Numbered from the stretch's first letter, positions 24,810 to 36,170 are shown. The stretch: DNA of 64,000 bases from Mytilisepta virgata (GCA_028015205.1 CM051516.1:27394593-27458592), one strand, 5' to 3'. Made by a program: numbers and translations. Notes: generated from the letters alone by a model not told the origin.

Positions 24810-25321
24810 CAGGGGAGCTTTGTCGAGCTGTACCAAGTAAACAAGGCTGGTGACCCCCATTTTTTTCGGCTCAAAATGTTCCAAATACACATAAGTTGAA
24901 CATATTCGTTTTTTAAAAAATCTTACCGGGGAACTTCTAAGCAATGTTGATTTGTTTGATATTTTTGGTACAAAACAAACGTTTAAAATGGGACATTTTG
25001 AGGTTTTTAAGGCTCATAAGTATCATATGCAAGTAATAACTGTTGATAAAAGTTGTTAAATTCTATACATACATCTTATTGAAGGAAGTTGTCTATATCA
25101 TTCAGTTATACTTTCTTTCATATACGATGTAGCCCACTCAATAATCATACACGAGATTGTGCAAATTAAGCCCCAAAATGCACATTTCAAGGCACTCTAG
25201 CGAAAAAACAAGCCTGGTGACCCCCTTTTTTCTTTGCATTTTTAGATTCAGCATAAAAAAATCTACAAAATATGTGAAAACAAAAAAATTCTACCGGGGG
25301 TCCTTAAAGTGCCGTGCCACC
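24810..25321. repeat. Duplicated right-end segment of the TTAA element
   Basis: 'acaaggctggtgacccccattttttt' type wording at 24842 recurs as 'acaagcctggtgaccccctttttt' at 25209. Both are followed by 'cggctcaaaa/attcagcataaa' and 'ttaccggggaac / ctaccgggggtcc' about 90 bp later. The last 0.4 kb is thus a diverged tandem duplication, ending in the terminal inverted repeat. Confidence 0.55.
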
Positions 25322-25930
25322 TTAAGCTTGTGAACTGAACGCCTCATTCATTTTTAACTTCATGCATTTAATTTTTATACAGTATTTGACATATTCTATA
25401 TGTAGATGCCCAGGTTTCAGAATTTGGATTTTCAAAAATTGGGGCCCACAGTGGTCGAATTTTGAAAATTGGAAATTTAAGCTTATGACTTTAAACTTCT
25501 CATTCATTTTTCATTTTTTGCTTTTAATTTCTATACCGTATTGTCACATACTGTATGTAGATGCGCAATAAGGTTTTAGAATTTTGATTTTCAAAAATTG
25601 GGGCCCATAGGAATTTCGAAAATTGAAAATATAAGCTTGTGACAAATTCCTTATTCATTTTTCATTTAGATTTAGCAAATTTATTTGTATATAATATTAT
25701 TCTTTATTAGCTATTGATGTGCAAAAACGTTTTTATTTTTGAAAATCGATTAATGGTTCCAATTTTGGGACTGAAAATGGTGGAATTGCTAATTTTGCCT
25801 TGTCTCTGGAAATACTCATTCATTTTTTGTTTCAGTCGTTTTATTTATTATAATATCGTTCTTCACTATGTGTACATGTGCAATAAGGTTTTCAATTTTG
25901 AAATGTGATTCAGGATTCCAATTTTCAGAC
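25322..25930 (+). repeat. 155-bp tandem array, right part
   Basis: Continuation of the array at 14265-14637 after the insertion. Units at about 25339-25495 and 25498-25650 carry 'cattcatttttaactt / tttcattttttgctttt', 'tatgtagatg' and 'tttcaaaaattggggccca'; later units (to about 25930) are badly worn. The frames over it are by-products. Confidence 0.7.
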
Positions 25931-26087
25931 TGAAACTGTGAAATTGGTAATTTTTCACTGTTAATTGATGTTTTACTTGTGCAGTAAGGGGATGAACATC
26001 GTTTATGATGGAACCAATTTCTAGTTTCTAGGTTGAAATAGGTATATAAATTATATGTCGCCAAAAGAATACGGAAATCAGGGGGGG

Positions 26088-26345
26088 GGGGAATTCCGTA
26101 AATCCAAGGAAATGACAAAGTCATGAGAACAGAACACAAAAAACAAACGCCACAAGGATACGTGTACAACTAAAGGAATAAAAAAACATAATAAACTAAA
26201 CAAAAAATGAGAACAAGACAGCACAGAAACTAAAGCACTAGCAATGAGCAATGCGAAACCCCACCAAAAACCGGGAGAGATATCAGGTGCTCCGGAAGAG
26301 TAAGCGTGTCCTTCTTTGTTAACGGCACCTATCAGATTGCCAGCG
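26088..26345 (-). repeat. Dispersed mussel repeat A, copy 2
   Basis: Reverse complement of 7735-7960. It carries 'accccaccaaaaaccgggag' and 'tcaggtgctccggaagagtaagc', a phrase I recognise as highly repeated in Mytilus. A poly-G run lies just upstream (26082-26091). Confidence 0.65.
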
Positions 26346-26483
26346 AGTAAATGCCAGTAAAGCGTCAAGTACGATGAGATTTTAATTCTAGAAGGGCAGA
26401 GTTTTGCACGGGGGGATACAAAATTTGATGTTAAAATTCTATTTACCCCATAAGGCAGCTCGTGGCTAAATTAAAGCTTTGCA

Positions 26484-26635
26484 AAACCAAAACCTCAGAA
26501 CTCTTATGACGTCAATGCTGTGATATATTAAGAACTAAATAACGATTGCTAAAAGAATTTTAAAAATATAAACCTCTGAACTCTTGTGACGTTATATGTT
26601 GTTAAGAACAAAATAACGATTGCTGAAAGCATTTG
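26484..26635 (+). repeat. Direct duplication, about 80 bp
   Basis: 'aacctcagaactcttatgacgt' wording followed by 'taagaactaaataacgattgct' (26490-26553) repeats at 26570-26627 as 'aacctctgaactcttgtgacg' and 'taagaacaaaataacgattgct'. Confidence 0.65.
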
Positions 26636-27659
26636 ACAAATGTCAGTGATGTAACAGGTTATTCTTGTGTCGGATATCAAAATTCTCATTATTCCATAAA
26701 CATATAGACAGACTGCAATTAAAATATATTGGAAATGTATATTTATTTCCAATTAATTATTTTAGTGTATTCGGCGAATTCCGAGCCTTGTTAATTTATG
26801 TCTTGGTTCACATACATGTACATTCAGTTACAACTTATTCTACGGAATCTCCATACGTTACTCTAATAAAGTTCAGTTTGGTGTAATAATAAAATCTATC
26901 ACAAAATACCGAAATAAATCTGATGCACTGTATGGCCATTTCGTTGACTGATAACTCATCAGCAGTGCTCGAGATCAAAGTGTTGGAAAACCAGTTAAAG
27001 ATATAATGATGAATTAATAAGTAAAGCATTTATCACAACTAGATTAAATGCTGGATCTTGAAAAGCATTTTGCTGTAGAATCTTGTCTAGCCAAAATACG
27101 AAAACAAGTAATGCCAAGTTACTTAAAGCATAAATATTGCGGGCTCAATTTTCAGCAACAAACAATTAGCTGCCACCGTAGTGATTGTTTCAAACTCATT
27201 TGCATTGACGTTTAAACACATGGTCCAATACGTTGTTTCGAGGGACATCGGGCTATCCTTTAATCATTTTGAATGTCTAACGAACTGAGAGAGGATAAAT
27301 TGAAATTATTGTCATGCGTTAATGTAGATGCAAACCGCTCAAAAGTGAGTGTTGAGCATTGCAATATTCGACGAAAATCTCGTATCATATAATCTTGTGA
27401 AGCAGAAAAAAAACAAGAGAAACAACCACCCCTCTCAAGGAGGTTTATTATTAGAGTAGGATATGATATTTACATATCAGCCCGAGACTTCCATATTAAA
27501 CCCAGGGCCAATATGGAAAATGCAGTGTCATTCTCTATTTATCACAGATTTTCAGTCTGAAGAACATAATCAGAATATAAATTCAACTGGAATATATTTT
27601 TCTAAAATATCACAGAAACAAGTTATTAATCTGAACTGGGAATATAAGCAAATGTGTTT

Positions 27660-27770
27660 TTTTTAGGGCAAATATTGATTTCCGAGGGCCAATATGGATT
27701 TTTGAGGGCAAATATGGATGTTTGAGGGCAAATATGGATTTTAACTATCTAGGGCAAATATGGGACACCC
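27660..27770 (+). repeat. 22-bp 'gagggcaaatatggat' minisatellite
   Basis: Five copies of 'gggc(a/c)aatat(t/g)gat' at roughly 22-bp spacing. A single related 'agggccaatatgga' lies upstream at 27503. Non-coding. Confidence 0.65.
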
Positions 27771-28139
27771 TTTGCCCGTCATATCTGCCATGTAAAATAT
27801 AAAGTACTACTGAATATGTTATAAGCTTTTTTATTAATCCAAATCAGATTGAGTATACCCATTCACAAAAATTATTTGAAGCCCTCTTTCGCAATAGTAA
27901 TTATAACAGTTATGAAATCAATATTGTATTATAGCTGTTGATATAAAAGATGAGCACACATTTTAGAACATCGCTAAGATTCCTTTACGTTAAACCTTGA
28001 TGCTATATGAAATCTCGTATCAGATAAGTGATTTGTTTCTGTAAATTGGTTTACGATGGTAAAAAATAACCTGATAAGGTTGTTGATTTCAACTGCCATA
28101 ACAAATTTTAAGACACTAAAATTAGCAAATGTGTATTAT

Positions 28140-29171
28140 TGTGTCGCCTGGGGAACGCATGGTCGACACATAGGGATCACTATATGTCGTCTTGCGTCTT
28201 GCGTCGTCATACTTTTCTTCTATCTTCAACTGCTCGTAAACCGCTCAAAGAATTTGATGAAACGTTCTCTGTGCATTAACCTTAAGGCACAGGTGTGCAT
28301 ATATATTTTATTTTTAAAAAATTTTTAATTTTTTTTTGTAAAAATTGACATTTTTGAAAAAAGGGGGGGGGGTTCAAAACTTCTATCCTCAACTACTCCG
28401 TAACCGCTCAAAGGAATTTGATGAAACTTTCTCTGTGCATTAACCTTAATGCAAAGGTGTGCATATATATTTCATTTTTAGAAAACTTTAAATTTTTTTC
28501 GTACAAATTGACATTTTTGCAAAAAAAAAGGGGGGGGGGCAAAACTTCTATCCTCAACTACTCTATAACCGCTCAAAGGAATTTGATGAAACTTTCTCTG
28601 TGCATTAACCTTAATGCAAAGGTGTGCATGTATATTTCATTTTTAGAAAATTTTAATTTTTTTTTGTAAAAATTGACATTTTTGCAAAAAAAAGGGGGGG
28701 ACTTCTATCCTCAACTACTCTATAACCGCTCAAAGGAATTTGATGAAACTTTCTCTGTGCATTAACCTTAATGCAAAGGTGTGCATGTATATTTCATTTT
28801 TAGAAAATTTTAATTTTTTTTGTAAAAATTGACATTTTTGCAAAAAAAAAGGGGGGAACTTCTATCCTCAACTACTCTATAACCGCTCAAAGGAATTTGA
28901 TGAAACTTTCTCTGTGCATTAACCTTAATGTACAGGTGCGCATATATAGTTTATTTTTTAAAATTTAATTTTTTTTTGTGTGTAAAAATTGACATTTTTT
29001 TTTAAAAAAAAAGGGGGGGTCAAAACTTCTATCCTCAACTACTCCATAACGGCTCACAGCAATTTGATGAAACTTTCTCTGTGCATTAACTTTAATGCAA
29101 AGGTGTGCATATATTTCATTTTTAGAAAATTTTAATATTTTTTGTAAAAATTGACGTCCGCAGGCGACACA
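28140..29171. mobile_element. 1.03-kb element with TGTGTCGCCTG ends and tandem interior
   Basis: TGTGTCGCCTG at 28140-28150 is perfectly inverted at 29161-29171. The interior is six tandem units of about 157-167 bp. Each starts 'ttctatcctcaactactc' (28216, 28381, 28546, 28703, 28860, 29027) and contains 'ctctgtgcattaacc' and 'aggtgtgcat', and ends in an A-run and G-run. A lead of 'cttgcgtcttgcgtcgtc' sits before the first unit. The frames of 83-90 residues here are repeat by-products. Non-autonomous DNA transposon in structure; superfamily unknown. Confidence 0.65.
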
Positions 29172-29908
29172 TGTCTTCCTTGGAAGACTCACACATTTTT
29201 TTTTATATGATTACCCACTTTTATCACTGGATTCGTTTGTTAATGAACGATCAGACAAAGTGGTCCGCTTGGGTACCGATAAAAGAAGTTTACACCCTTC
29301 ACTACTATGCGTCTGTAATAAGTCAGACTATCCTGACTCTGTGTAGTTTCTATGTTTGTGTTTTAGATGTATTCGCCATGTGGTTTTAATGTCTTGTTTG
29401 TTACTTCGTGGATTAATTTTCTGCATTTCTGATTAACGGTAATGAAAAGATTTGAGATTTTCATTAATAAATGTTTCAAATGCATGAACATTCCTTCTTC
29501 ATTTTACTTTTATTACAGTTTGTAATACTTTTAGTTCTTCTCGCTTGGGGGTTGTCATTAAAGCATGTGGCCGTTATATAAGTAATTGTTTGGAACTCCC
29601 GCTGTGAACTAATTGCTTTGTCGGACAAGTATGAATATATTCGTCAAAAATGCAAGTAGGGGTTATTTTTATTTATTTTTTTTTTTTTGGATATGTCCAT
29701 AAATTCCTGAACATAACTGTCCAATATTTCTATTCTCCACTCATCTAAACTTTCTTATATTATCTGCTACATTATATTGATATATGTCATATTGATCTCC
29801 GGAGCGGCAATGCTTTCGGATTGGTTTTTAGCTTATTTTATAGAAGTTAATGGTGTTTCACTACTTTAGTATAGGAAGTTTTGAGTGTTTCATTAACTAG
29901 AACATACC

Positions 29909-30028
29909 TGTCTATATCAGAATGTACTAACACCGATAGATTTGCGAAGACATGACCAAAACAATACATGCACTACAATTAAAAACTAAATGTCTATATC
30001 AGAATGTACTAACACCAGTAGATTTGCG
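29909..30028 (+). repeat. Direct repeat, 38 bp twice
   Basis: 'gtctatatcagaatgtacta' followed by 'acacc...tagatttgcg' occurs at 29910-29947 and again at 29991-30028. Confidence 0.75.
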
Positions 30029-30130
30029 CATATGCAAAAACTTCTTGTCATATGCATATGTATGAAATCAATACGCAATGGGCATATTACAAAAAAAATA
30101 AATCATATTTATCATTTTTAGAACTGTCAG

Positions 30131-30136
30131 TTTATT
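30131..30136 (-). terminator. Poly(A) signal of the insulin-like gene
   Basis: AATAAA on the minus strand, 50 nt downstream of the TGA stop at 30186-30188. Position and spacing suit 3' end processing of this transcript. Confidence 0.7.
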
Positions 30137-30185
30137 GAATTAACAATACATACATTAATAATGAAAATGTTCAACTGTCATTAAT

Positions 30186-30298
30186 TCAACAGAATCGGAA
30201 AAAGTCTTCAAAATCGCACATTTCTCTACAGCAGCTACAGACCATATCACGTTCTTTGTTCCGCTTTTTGACAGTAGAAAATAGTTTGCCATTTGCAT
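30186..30298 (-). CDS. Insulin-like peptide precursor, exon 2 (A chain)
   Basis: 113-nt terminal coding exon, too short to appear as a long ORF. The acceptor TTTTTATATTTCAG supplies 'AT', which completes the Asp codon begun by the final G of exon 1. The exon encodes the end of the C peptide, a KKR cleavage site, and the A chain. The A chain has the pattern V-C-S-C-C-R-E-M-C, then eight residues, then C, followed directly by the TGA stop. CC-x3-C-x8-C is the invariant insulin A-chain pattern. The additional Cys two residues before the pair is a molluscan hallmark. Confidence 0.9.
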
Positions 30299-30571
30299 CT
30301 GAAATATAAAAACAATTTACCATTTCAAAATTTTTGACTTGTAAATTTTATTGTAAAACAGAATAGGGGTTACTTCCACCAAAACAATTCGTCTTTAGAT
30401 CTGAATAACATAAAACTCAAATGCATGTAGCAGATTGTACAATTAAGGACCTAAAACCTTCAAAATATAAGGAATTAAAATATCGGAATGCCAGATTGTG
30501 GAATCTTTCAATTGTTTCATTTCTTTAAAGTAAAAAAATAATCTAATAAAAAGAACTTTAATTTGTTTTTA

Positions 30572-30606
30572 ATTCATTCATTCATTCATTCATTCATTCA
30601 TTCATT
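30572..30606. repeat. (ATTC)n microsatellite in insulin intron
   Basis: About eight uninterrupted ATTC units within the intron of the insulin-like gene. Confidence 0.9.
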
Positions 30607-32238
30607 ATATATTCATTGAGATATTTCCAAACGAGACAGCAAATATACTATCCCTCTCTCGCGTTATGTTAAATCCATGCAATAATTAGTTGCTTTGCCG
30701 AATATTTTTGCATGTACCCCTCGCAGCCATTATATACACCGAATACCCAGAAGATATTATTGAAGACTTAAATTAAATGTGATGTTGATTCAGTGGATAC
30801 AATAAGAAACACTGCCAAATATTTGCAGGACGCCGCCTGCGTCATTCTGTTTTGTATAATTTTCGGAACAACTTAATGTACCTTACGAAGAGACTCACTC
30901 GAAATGTTCCGAATTTCGCTGCGAGGGTAAAAACTGTATGTCCAGGGTAAAAACATTATATACGTTTTTGCATATACCCCGGTAAATATGTTTTGTATAT
31001 GATGCACGTTATCTGTATTTTGAGCAGTAAGCAGTTTGAAATAACCAGAAATTTACGTGTACCTTTTTATAATGGTGAAGTATAGGTACATACGTATATA
31101 AAGGTGTTATATCGTGCATGGATCTAAATGTTCTTTAGTTCAGGGTCAAGATTTCCATACTGTTACCTTTCAACACGATAGTCCGTATCAGCGGTGTATT
31201 AAAAAATATCAACAGTTGGAAGTAAGAATTAAGTGTGGACATATAATTTTGTCTAACCTAACAAAATTAAAGTTTAAAATATCATATAATAATAATCACT
31301 ATTTTTATACATCTTGTTCAAATTGACACTTAGTTCATCTTGAATATGTTTTTATTTGATGGCATATTGGCCGGTGAAAGTACTGATACATGTAGCAGTT
31401 TCAGAGACTGCTTTCTTGGATTTTGTTAGATTCATTTTTTTTTTTTTTACTTTTAGTGACAGTGACTAGAATTAGTATTGCATACCAACAGAGTTTTGAA
31501 AAGAAATCGATCGAAGGGTTCTGTTGACGTTTGATTCTAACTGGCTTTAGTTACCAGTTTCAAAAAAGATATTTCTGATATTTGCTCCTTTTTTCTTTCA
31601 ATAACTTACACCAAAGGGTGGTGATATTCACACCATTCGACAGCCAAAAGTTCAACAAACCAATTTCGTTGTTTTTTTTCATTAAAAAAAATATTTAGAT
31701 GTTCAGATTGATTTTGGTTGTCACAAAAGATAGTAAACTAAATATTTTGATCTTTTTCAAAGTTTATACATATTTAATAAAAATTGTCGGAAATTCGAAC
31801 TGCAAGGCTGTTTTGGAAAGGAACCCTTCACTAGTGTCCATTTAATCTTTCTTCCGTTTTTGGCGCATTATCTATGACAAAAAACACATGACAGACAGGT
31901 GCACGTGAACGTGTCTCTCGTGGTTTGTTCGACCAATCAGAATTGTTTTGTCATACCTTTTGACCTATCAGACGTAACGTAATTTAACTTTGTCGACTGT
32001 GCTTAATGAATTTACCTAGGTATTATCGGAAGAAATTGGTACTTATACTTGTTTAAAAATGAAGAACTAGAAAACATTCAGTTAGATATTAAAATCCAGC
32101 ATCTTTCCCCTCGACCCGCTGCGCTCCACTCGAGAAAAGACGATAGATTTTATTGCAAAATATTTCATACATATTTTCAAATGATATGAAGACTTCAAAT
32201 CAGTTAAATTTTTACATTAAAAAAAAACAAACACTTAC

Positions 32239-32437
32239 CTGTTGCTGATCTCTTTTTCAAACCCGACATCAGACTACAAACGAGTTCTACCAAACTGTTC
32301 AATTCATTATAACAACTGTTATGGACTTCTGTTGATATGCTCTGTCCGTCATCGCAAACATAGCAATAAAAAGTGTTTGTCAGCAATGTCAGTGTAAAAA
32401 AAACTAAAAAGGCAGATCTACAAATGTTAACGGACAT
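32239..32437 (-). CDS. Insulin-like peptide precursor, exon 1 (signal, B chain)
   Basis: Secreted peptide hormone of the insulin family. Counting from the Met at 32437, residues 1-25 are a hydrophobic signal peptide. The B chain (about 26-60) has C42-x11-C54 with Leu at +4 and Val before the second Cys, the insulin B pattern, plus C28 as in molluscan insulins. KKR (61-63) is the first processing site. A 13-residue C peptide (64-76) follows, interrupted by the intron at CAG|GTAAGT (phase 1). KKR (77-79) and the A chain are in exon 2. The precursor is 103 residues with eight mature cysteines, predicting four disulfides. An in-frame Met 15 codons upstream (32482) is possible, but the TATA box position favours 32437. 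The intron of 1.94 kb (30299-32238) contains no gene. Confidence 0.92.
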
Positions 32438-32492
32438 TTCATAAATCTTTCTAGCTGAAGAATGTAACAGTTCAATAATCATTGATCATATA

Positions 32493-32504
32493 TATTTTTA
32501 TATA
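32493..32504 (-). promoter_or_regulatory. TATA box of the insulin-like gene
   Basis: TATATAAAAATA on the minus strand. A start site about 30 nt downstream (near 32474) would exclude the Met codon at 32482 and leave the one at 32437 as the first in frame. Inferred from position only. Confidence 0.5.
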
Positions 32505-33185
32505 TTAGTCCCAACCCACTCAAATTTATTTATGTATGTATCTTTTAGATAACTGTTTTGTCTTTCTTTCCCCTGAAGCATTTTTCAGTAGACTTTGATA
32601 ATGAGTTCCAGTTGATGTTTATAAAGTAAATATATATTTAACCTTCGTTCGTTTCTTAATACGTATAAAGAACTCTTTCTGCATGTTTGTCAAACTGCTT
32701 GACTGGAAGCAAGGAAAAACATCTTTTTTGTTAGTTAATATGTTTATCAACTTCGTAAAATAAGCCAACAAGAAAAACATTCCTTCCAATGATGTAACAT
32801 CGACGTTATGAACTTCTGATCAATGAAAGATTTGAAGAAAATTGAGCGATGTTGGTCAAAATAATTATGAGCAGCATAATTGCCCAAAAATATTTTTAAT
32901 ATAATGTTTGTTTTACATAAAGACACATTTCAGTGAAATATCTTTTTGCTGTCGCTCATATCAAAATTTTAATTCAAAGGTCCAAAAATGAGTGAAATTT
33001 GGTGTTTTTCATTGATTTCTTCACAATTATCCATCTTTGACAGTATATTGCCGGTATTACAAAACATGTTCCTTAAATTGCAACATTTTAAGGGTACTTG
33101 ATGATAGCTGAATGCCAGCACAGACTTCAAGTTTCTATATAACTCCTCAATATGTATAGTACAAATTAGCTACTTTAAATATTTT

Positions 33186-33252
33186 TAAATAAAAATGAAA
33201 AGGTGTTGACTCTTTGTGTTTCAAAGAGTCAACACCTTTTTATTTTTATTTT
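33186..33252. mobile_element. Near-perfect long hairpin
   Basis: 'gaaaaggtgttgactctttg' (33197-33216) pairs with 33222-33241 over about 19 of 20 bases around a five-base loop. The AT-rich flanks extend the stem with few mismatches. It lies directly before a hammerhead-like motif at 33259-33292. Could be a foldback element or part of a larger retroelement end. Confidence 0.6.
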
Positions 33253-33504
33253 TTACATGCTCGTGATCACGACCATATTGGTCGAAACGTTGGGTATTTT
33301 TTACTTTTTAGTTTGTTGTTTTTTACCATTTTATATTTGGTTTTGTTCGACTTGTGTATTTCATACAGTTTAGTCGTTTTATACCCCTTTTGACAGCTCA
33401 CCATTTCCATTTATTTTTCTTGTTATCTATTGTCACATGAGCTGTTTCACAACATACTTAGTTTAATTTTGACCCGGGCACCCGAATAGAACTGACCTAT
33501 ATAT

Positions 33505-33740
33505 ATGGCAAGCCGTTTTACTATTTATTCTAACTTCAAGATTTCTAATAAATTTTATAAGATATCTCATATAGTTTATAAGATATCTGATAGAATTTAT
33601 AAGATATCTCATATAATTTTCTATATAAAATATCTTATAAACTTTATAAGATATCTTATAAAAACTAGATTCTATAAAATATCTCATATATTATATGAGA
33701 TATCTTGAAGTTGGAATAAATAGTAAAACGGCTTGCCATA
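33505..33740. mobile_element. GATATC foldback MITE, short copy
   Basis: 236 bp. Inverted ends of about 45 bp begin ATGGCAAGCCGTTTTACTAT and continue through a 'tctaacttcaagat' phrase. The interior is made only of palindromic 'aagatatcttata' type words in both orientations, so the whole strand can fold on itself. The flanks are TATATAT and TATATA. A longer relative is at 54342-54835. Frames across it are by-products. Confidence 0.8.
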
Positions 33741-34182
33741 TATATAAGTCTGAATCTGGACGAGCTACTTTTTAATAGACTGTATCTACTTAATTATTTG
33801 ATTACTTTCTATAAATCGAAGTTTAATGTGTACAATACTGAAGTCTACTCAAATGTAGTTAATTCATTACTAAAGGAAGCTTTTTATCTTAAAAAATGCC
33901 TTAGTGTTAAAGGAATATATTCTTTGCATTTGTTTGAAAGAATTTATAAAAAGGAATACTTTAGACGTCATCGAAAAGTTCTTATTTAAGGAAATACTAT
34001 ACAGTAAGGATCTGCCATTGACATTTTCATGAAATTTGGATATAAGTATCTCCTTGCTATGCACTTTCAAAATATCAAAAGAAAAAAGTACCTTCAGGAT
34101 ACTTTTGAATTTAATACATTTTGATCCGAAACCGCGCTATTTTGCATTTTCAAGTCGTTCACAAAACCTTCTATAACTTTAC

Positions 34183-34415
34183 ATGGAAATCACATTTTTT
34201 CCATTAGCCGACGATTCGAATGACGAGAAGATGATAATCAAAGCCGAAAACAGGACGGAAAGAAAGTTCAAAGCAGAAAAGGCCAAACAGAGGAAAAATA
34301 ACCATCCTACACCGTATCCAGTCCAGATCTTCAGAAACACATTATTTATCCTGGAAGCTGCTTTAACTGTTGGGCTAAGGGTCACTGGAAAAAGTTCCTT
34401 TTTGTGTGGGCAAAA
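34183..34415 (+). pseudogene. Gag-type zinc-knuckle fragment, decayed
   Basis: The frame from 34183 has a charged stretch ('DEKMIIKAENRTERKFKAEKAK', here described as acidic then Lys/Arg-rich) typical of the region before the knuckle in DIRS/Ty3-like retroelement gag proteins of bivalves. Near 34345 the coding frame shifts by one. In the new frame a C-x2-C-x4-H knuckle with aromatic residues appears, but the fourth position is Phe, not Cys. No polymerase follows. A broken retroelement piece, not a virus gene that could work. Confidence 0.45.
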
Positions 34416-35279
34416 TTTATAATTCATTCATATGAGCTCTACATGAATTGAAGTGTGGGTTATTCCTACATTTTTGAACACTATTTAAAAAAAACTACGA
34501 ATGTCAATTACTTTGAATGAGTGTTGGAGAAAACTCTTTATCAGCTGATTGATTGATTGACTGATTTCTTGTTTGCTTAATATCCAGTGACAAATATTTC
34601 ATGTTTCTTCAAGACGCAAACCAGTTAACAATTTATCAAACAATTTAAATAGGGATGGGGCGGGACACAAAAGGGAACCAATTTCGACTACCACTGTGAA
34701 TGGGCGGATGGATAGGTATGGTCTGATAAATAACTTTCTGTAGCGGCACTAGCCTTCTCTTTTTTTCGAAAACTACAGAAGGGGTGTTTAGCGTGCAGGA
34801 AGTGTGGCATTCTCCAAACACGTTACCCACTATGGGTCGCGGTCAGGCTTTCCATAATATGACCTGTCAACACCCACCTTCCCCCCACCTGGGGACGCGC
34901 TGGGCAGCTCTGTGGTTTGAGCTCCCGTGATCCATTACAGGTGCCTAGACTGTTAATTGAATCTTTCTTAAATTTTAGTATACTTATATTGAAGTAATGT
35001 ACATCTGTTGGCAAACAAAAAAAAACGAGATACTAAAGGTGCGTTTACACGATACGATTTTCCTTTCGATTTTCCATCCGATTTAATGCCGTCGCCCAGG
35101 TAAATCGTACAGCGTTCTGTTCACACGATACGATTTTCCATTCGATTTTGAACAGATTTGAACAGGTGCTTTTAGTATGTCTCGAAACGCAGCAACGTCC
35201 GAAATTATCTGTACGGCGTGTAATCAGCAATTACCTTATCAAAATTTAAAAAAAATATGATATAATTGAATTAATGATT

Positions 35280-35630
35280 AGCGATTGGTTAATAACTTTT
35301 AACCAGAGGCTCCAAGGAGCCGGCAATTGCTCATCTGATTCGCATTAGCCAAGAAAAGGTAAAAACCAAAATGTGATACAACTTTCCGACTGAAAAATTT
35401 GACAAATGACAAAATGCTCGATAATATTTGTCATATGAATTCTAATTATATGTCAAAACCCGTTTCCAAGGACCATTCTACCTAATTATGGTTCCAACTG
35501 ACCCGGTTATTTCAAACAAGAAGATTCAAATGTGAAATGTGGACAGTCGGACGACGATGACGAAGGCTGACGCCGGACGCAAACTGATGGCAATAGTTCA
35601 CATGACCCTTTGGGACAGATGAGCTAAAAA
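35280..35630 (+). repeat. 'gctccaaggagcc...gacagatgagctaa' repeat
   Basis: Starts with 'gaggctccaaggagccgg' (itself a short hairpin) and ends 'ggcaatagttcacatgaccc' then 'tttgggacagatgagctaaa', preceded by a GACG-rich stretch. I recognise this wording as a repeat common across bivalves. Confidence 0.55.
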
Positions 35631-35789
35631 TGGAACTAAACGATTCTCCGTGATTGCCTAGTCATACAATTTATGACATAATCATTATGACGTCATGAAT
35701 TGATGACCATTACGTCATTTATCCGAACGCGTCTTCTTTCACCATTTCACCAACGGATTGCAAACCTGAGGGGACGACCATTTGATATT

Positions 35790-36060
35790 ATTATTTTTTT
35801 TTGGGGGGGGGGGGGGATTTGTTTCTATATTTATTTTCACCAATTGCTATGCATCCGTATTTTTCTTCCGTGCGGAAATTTATTTTCACTTTTGTATACA
35901 TTTGTATCCTGATTTATCCTGAATTTTGTGATGCAGAATATTCATTTTTAGCCTATCTTGTGCAAAGTTATTTATTTTCAGTTCTTCTCAGGTCAGGTTA
36001 TTTATTTTCAAAATCTTTCTGCCACCAGGAAATCAAATGGAATGGTCGTCCCCTAAGCTT
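35790..36060. other. Spacer with poly-G run and 'tttattttca' repeats
   Basis: Poly-G at 35803-35816. The word 'tttattttca' then recurs at 35830, 35879, 35970 and 35999. 'ggggacgacca' (35770) and its inverse 'tggtcgtcccc' (36043) bracket the stretch, so it is probably another small inverted-ended element of about 285 bp (35770-36053). Confidence 0.45.
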
Positions 36061-36170
36061 CAAAATAATATAGTTTTTGTAATATCTCAATCAAAAGCGA
36101 ATTAAATGAAAACAATTTTATTGTTCCACATTGTAGATATGCGAAGGATAACTATTTTCTATATGTACAT

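Larger units (their letters stand above)
14638..25321. mobile_element. 10.7-kb insertion with TTAA target duplication
   Basis: The left end GGTGGCACGGCACTTTAA is exactly inverted at the right end (25304-25321). TTAA stands on both sides (14634-14637 and 25322-25325). The outside sequences are two parts of one tandem array, and joining them across TTAA restores the array's own 'gaaatttaagctt' wording, so the borders are reliable. TTAA targets are known for the piggyBac and Kolobok superfamilies. Short inverted subterminal pieces recur (for example 'aggggtcgtctcaaaat' near 14735 and inverted near 24370). I find no transposase; the interior is filled by other repeats and a broken exonuclease-like gene. 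It is a decayed or non-autonomous element with nested insertions. Confidence 0.8.

Noticed and set aside
31114..31326. 70-residue ORF in the insulin-like intron
   Set aside because: No splice sites, no domain, and it lies on the strand opposite to the gene within the intron.
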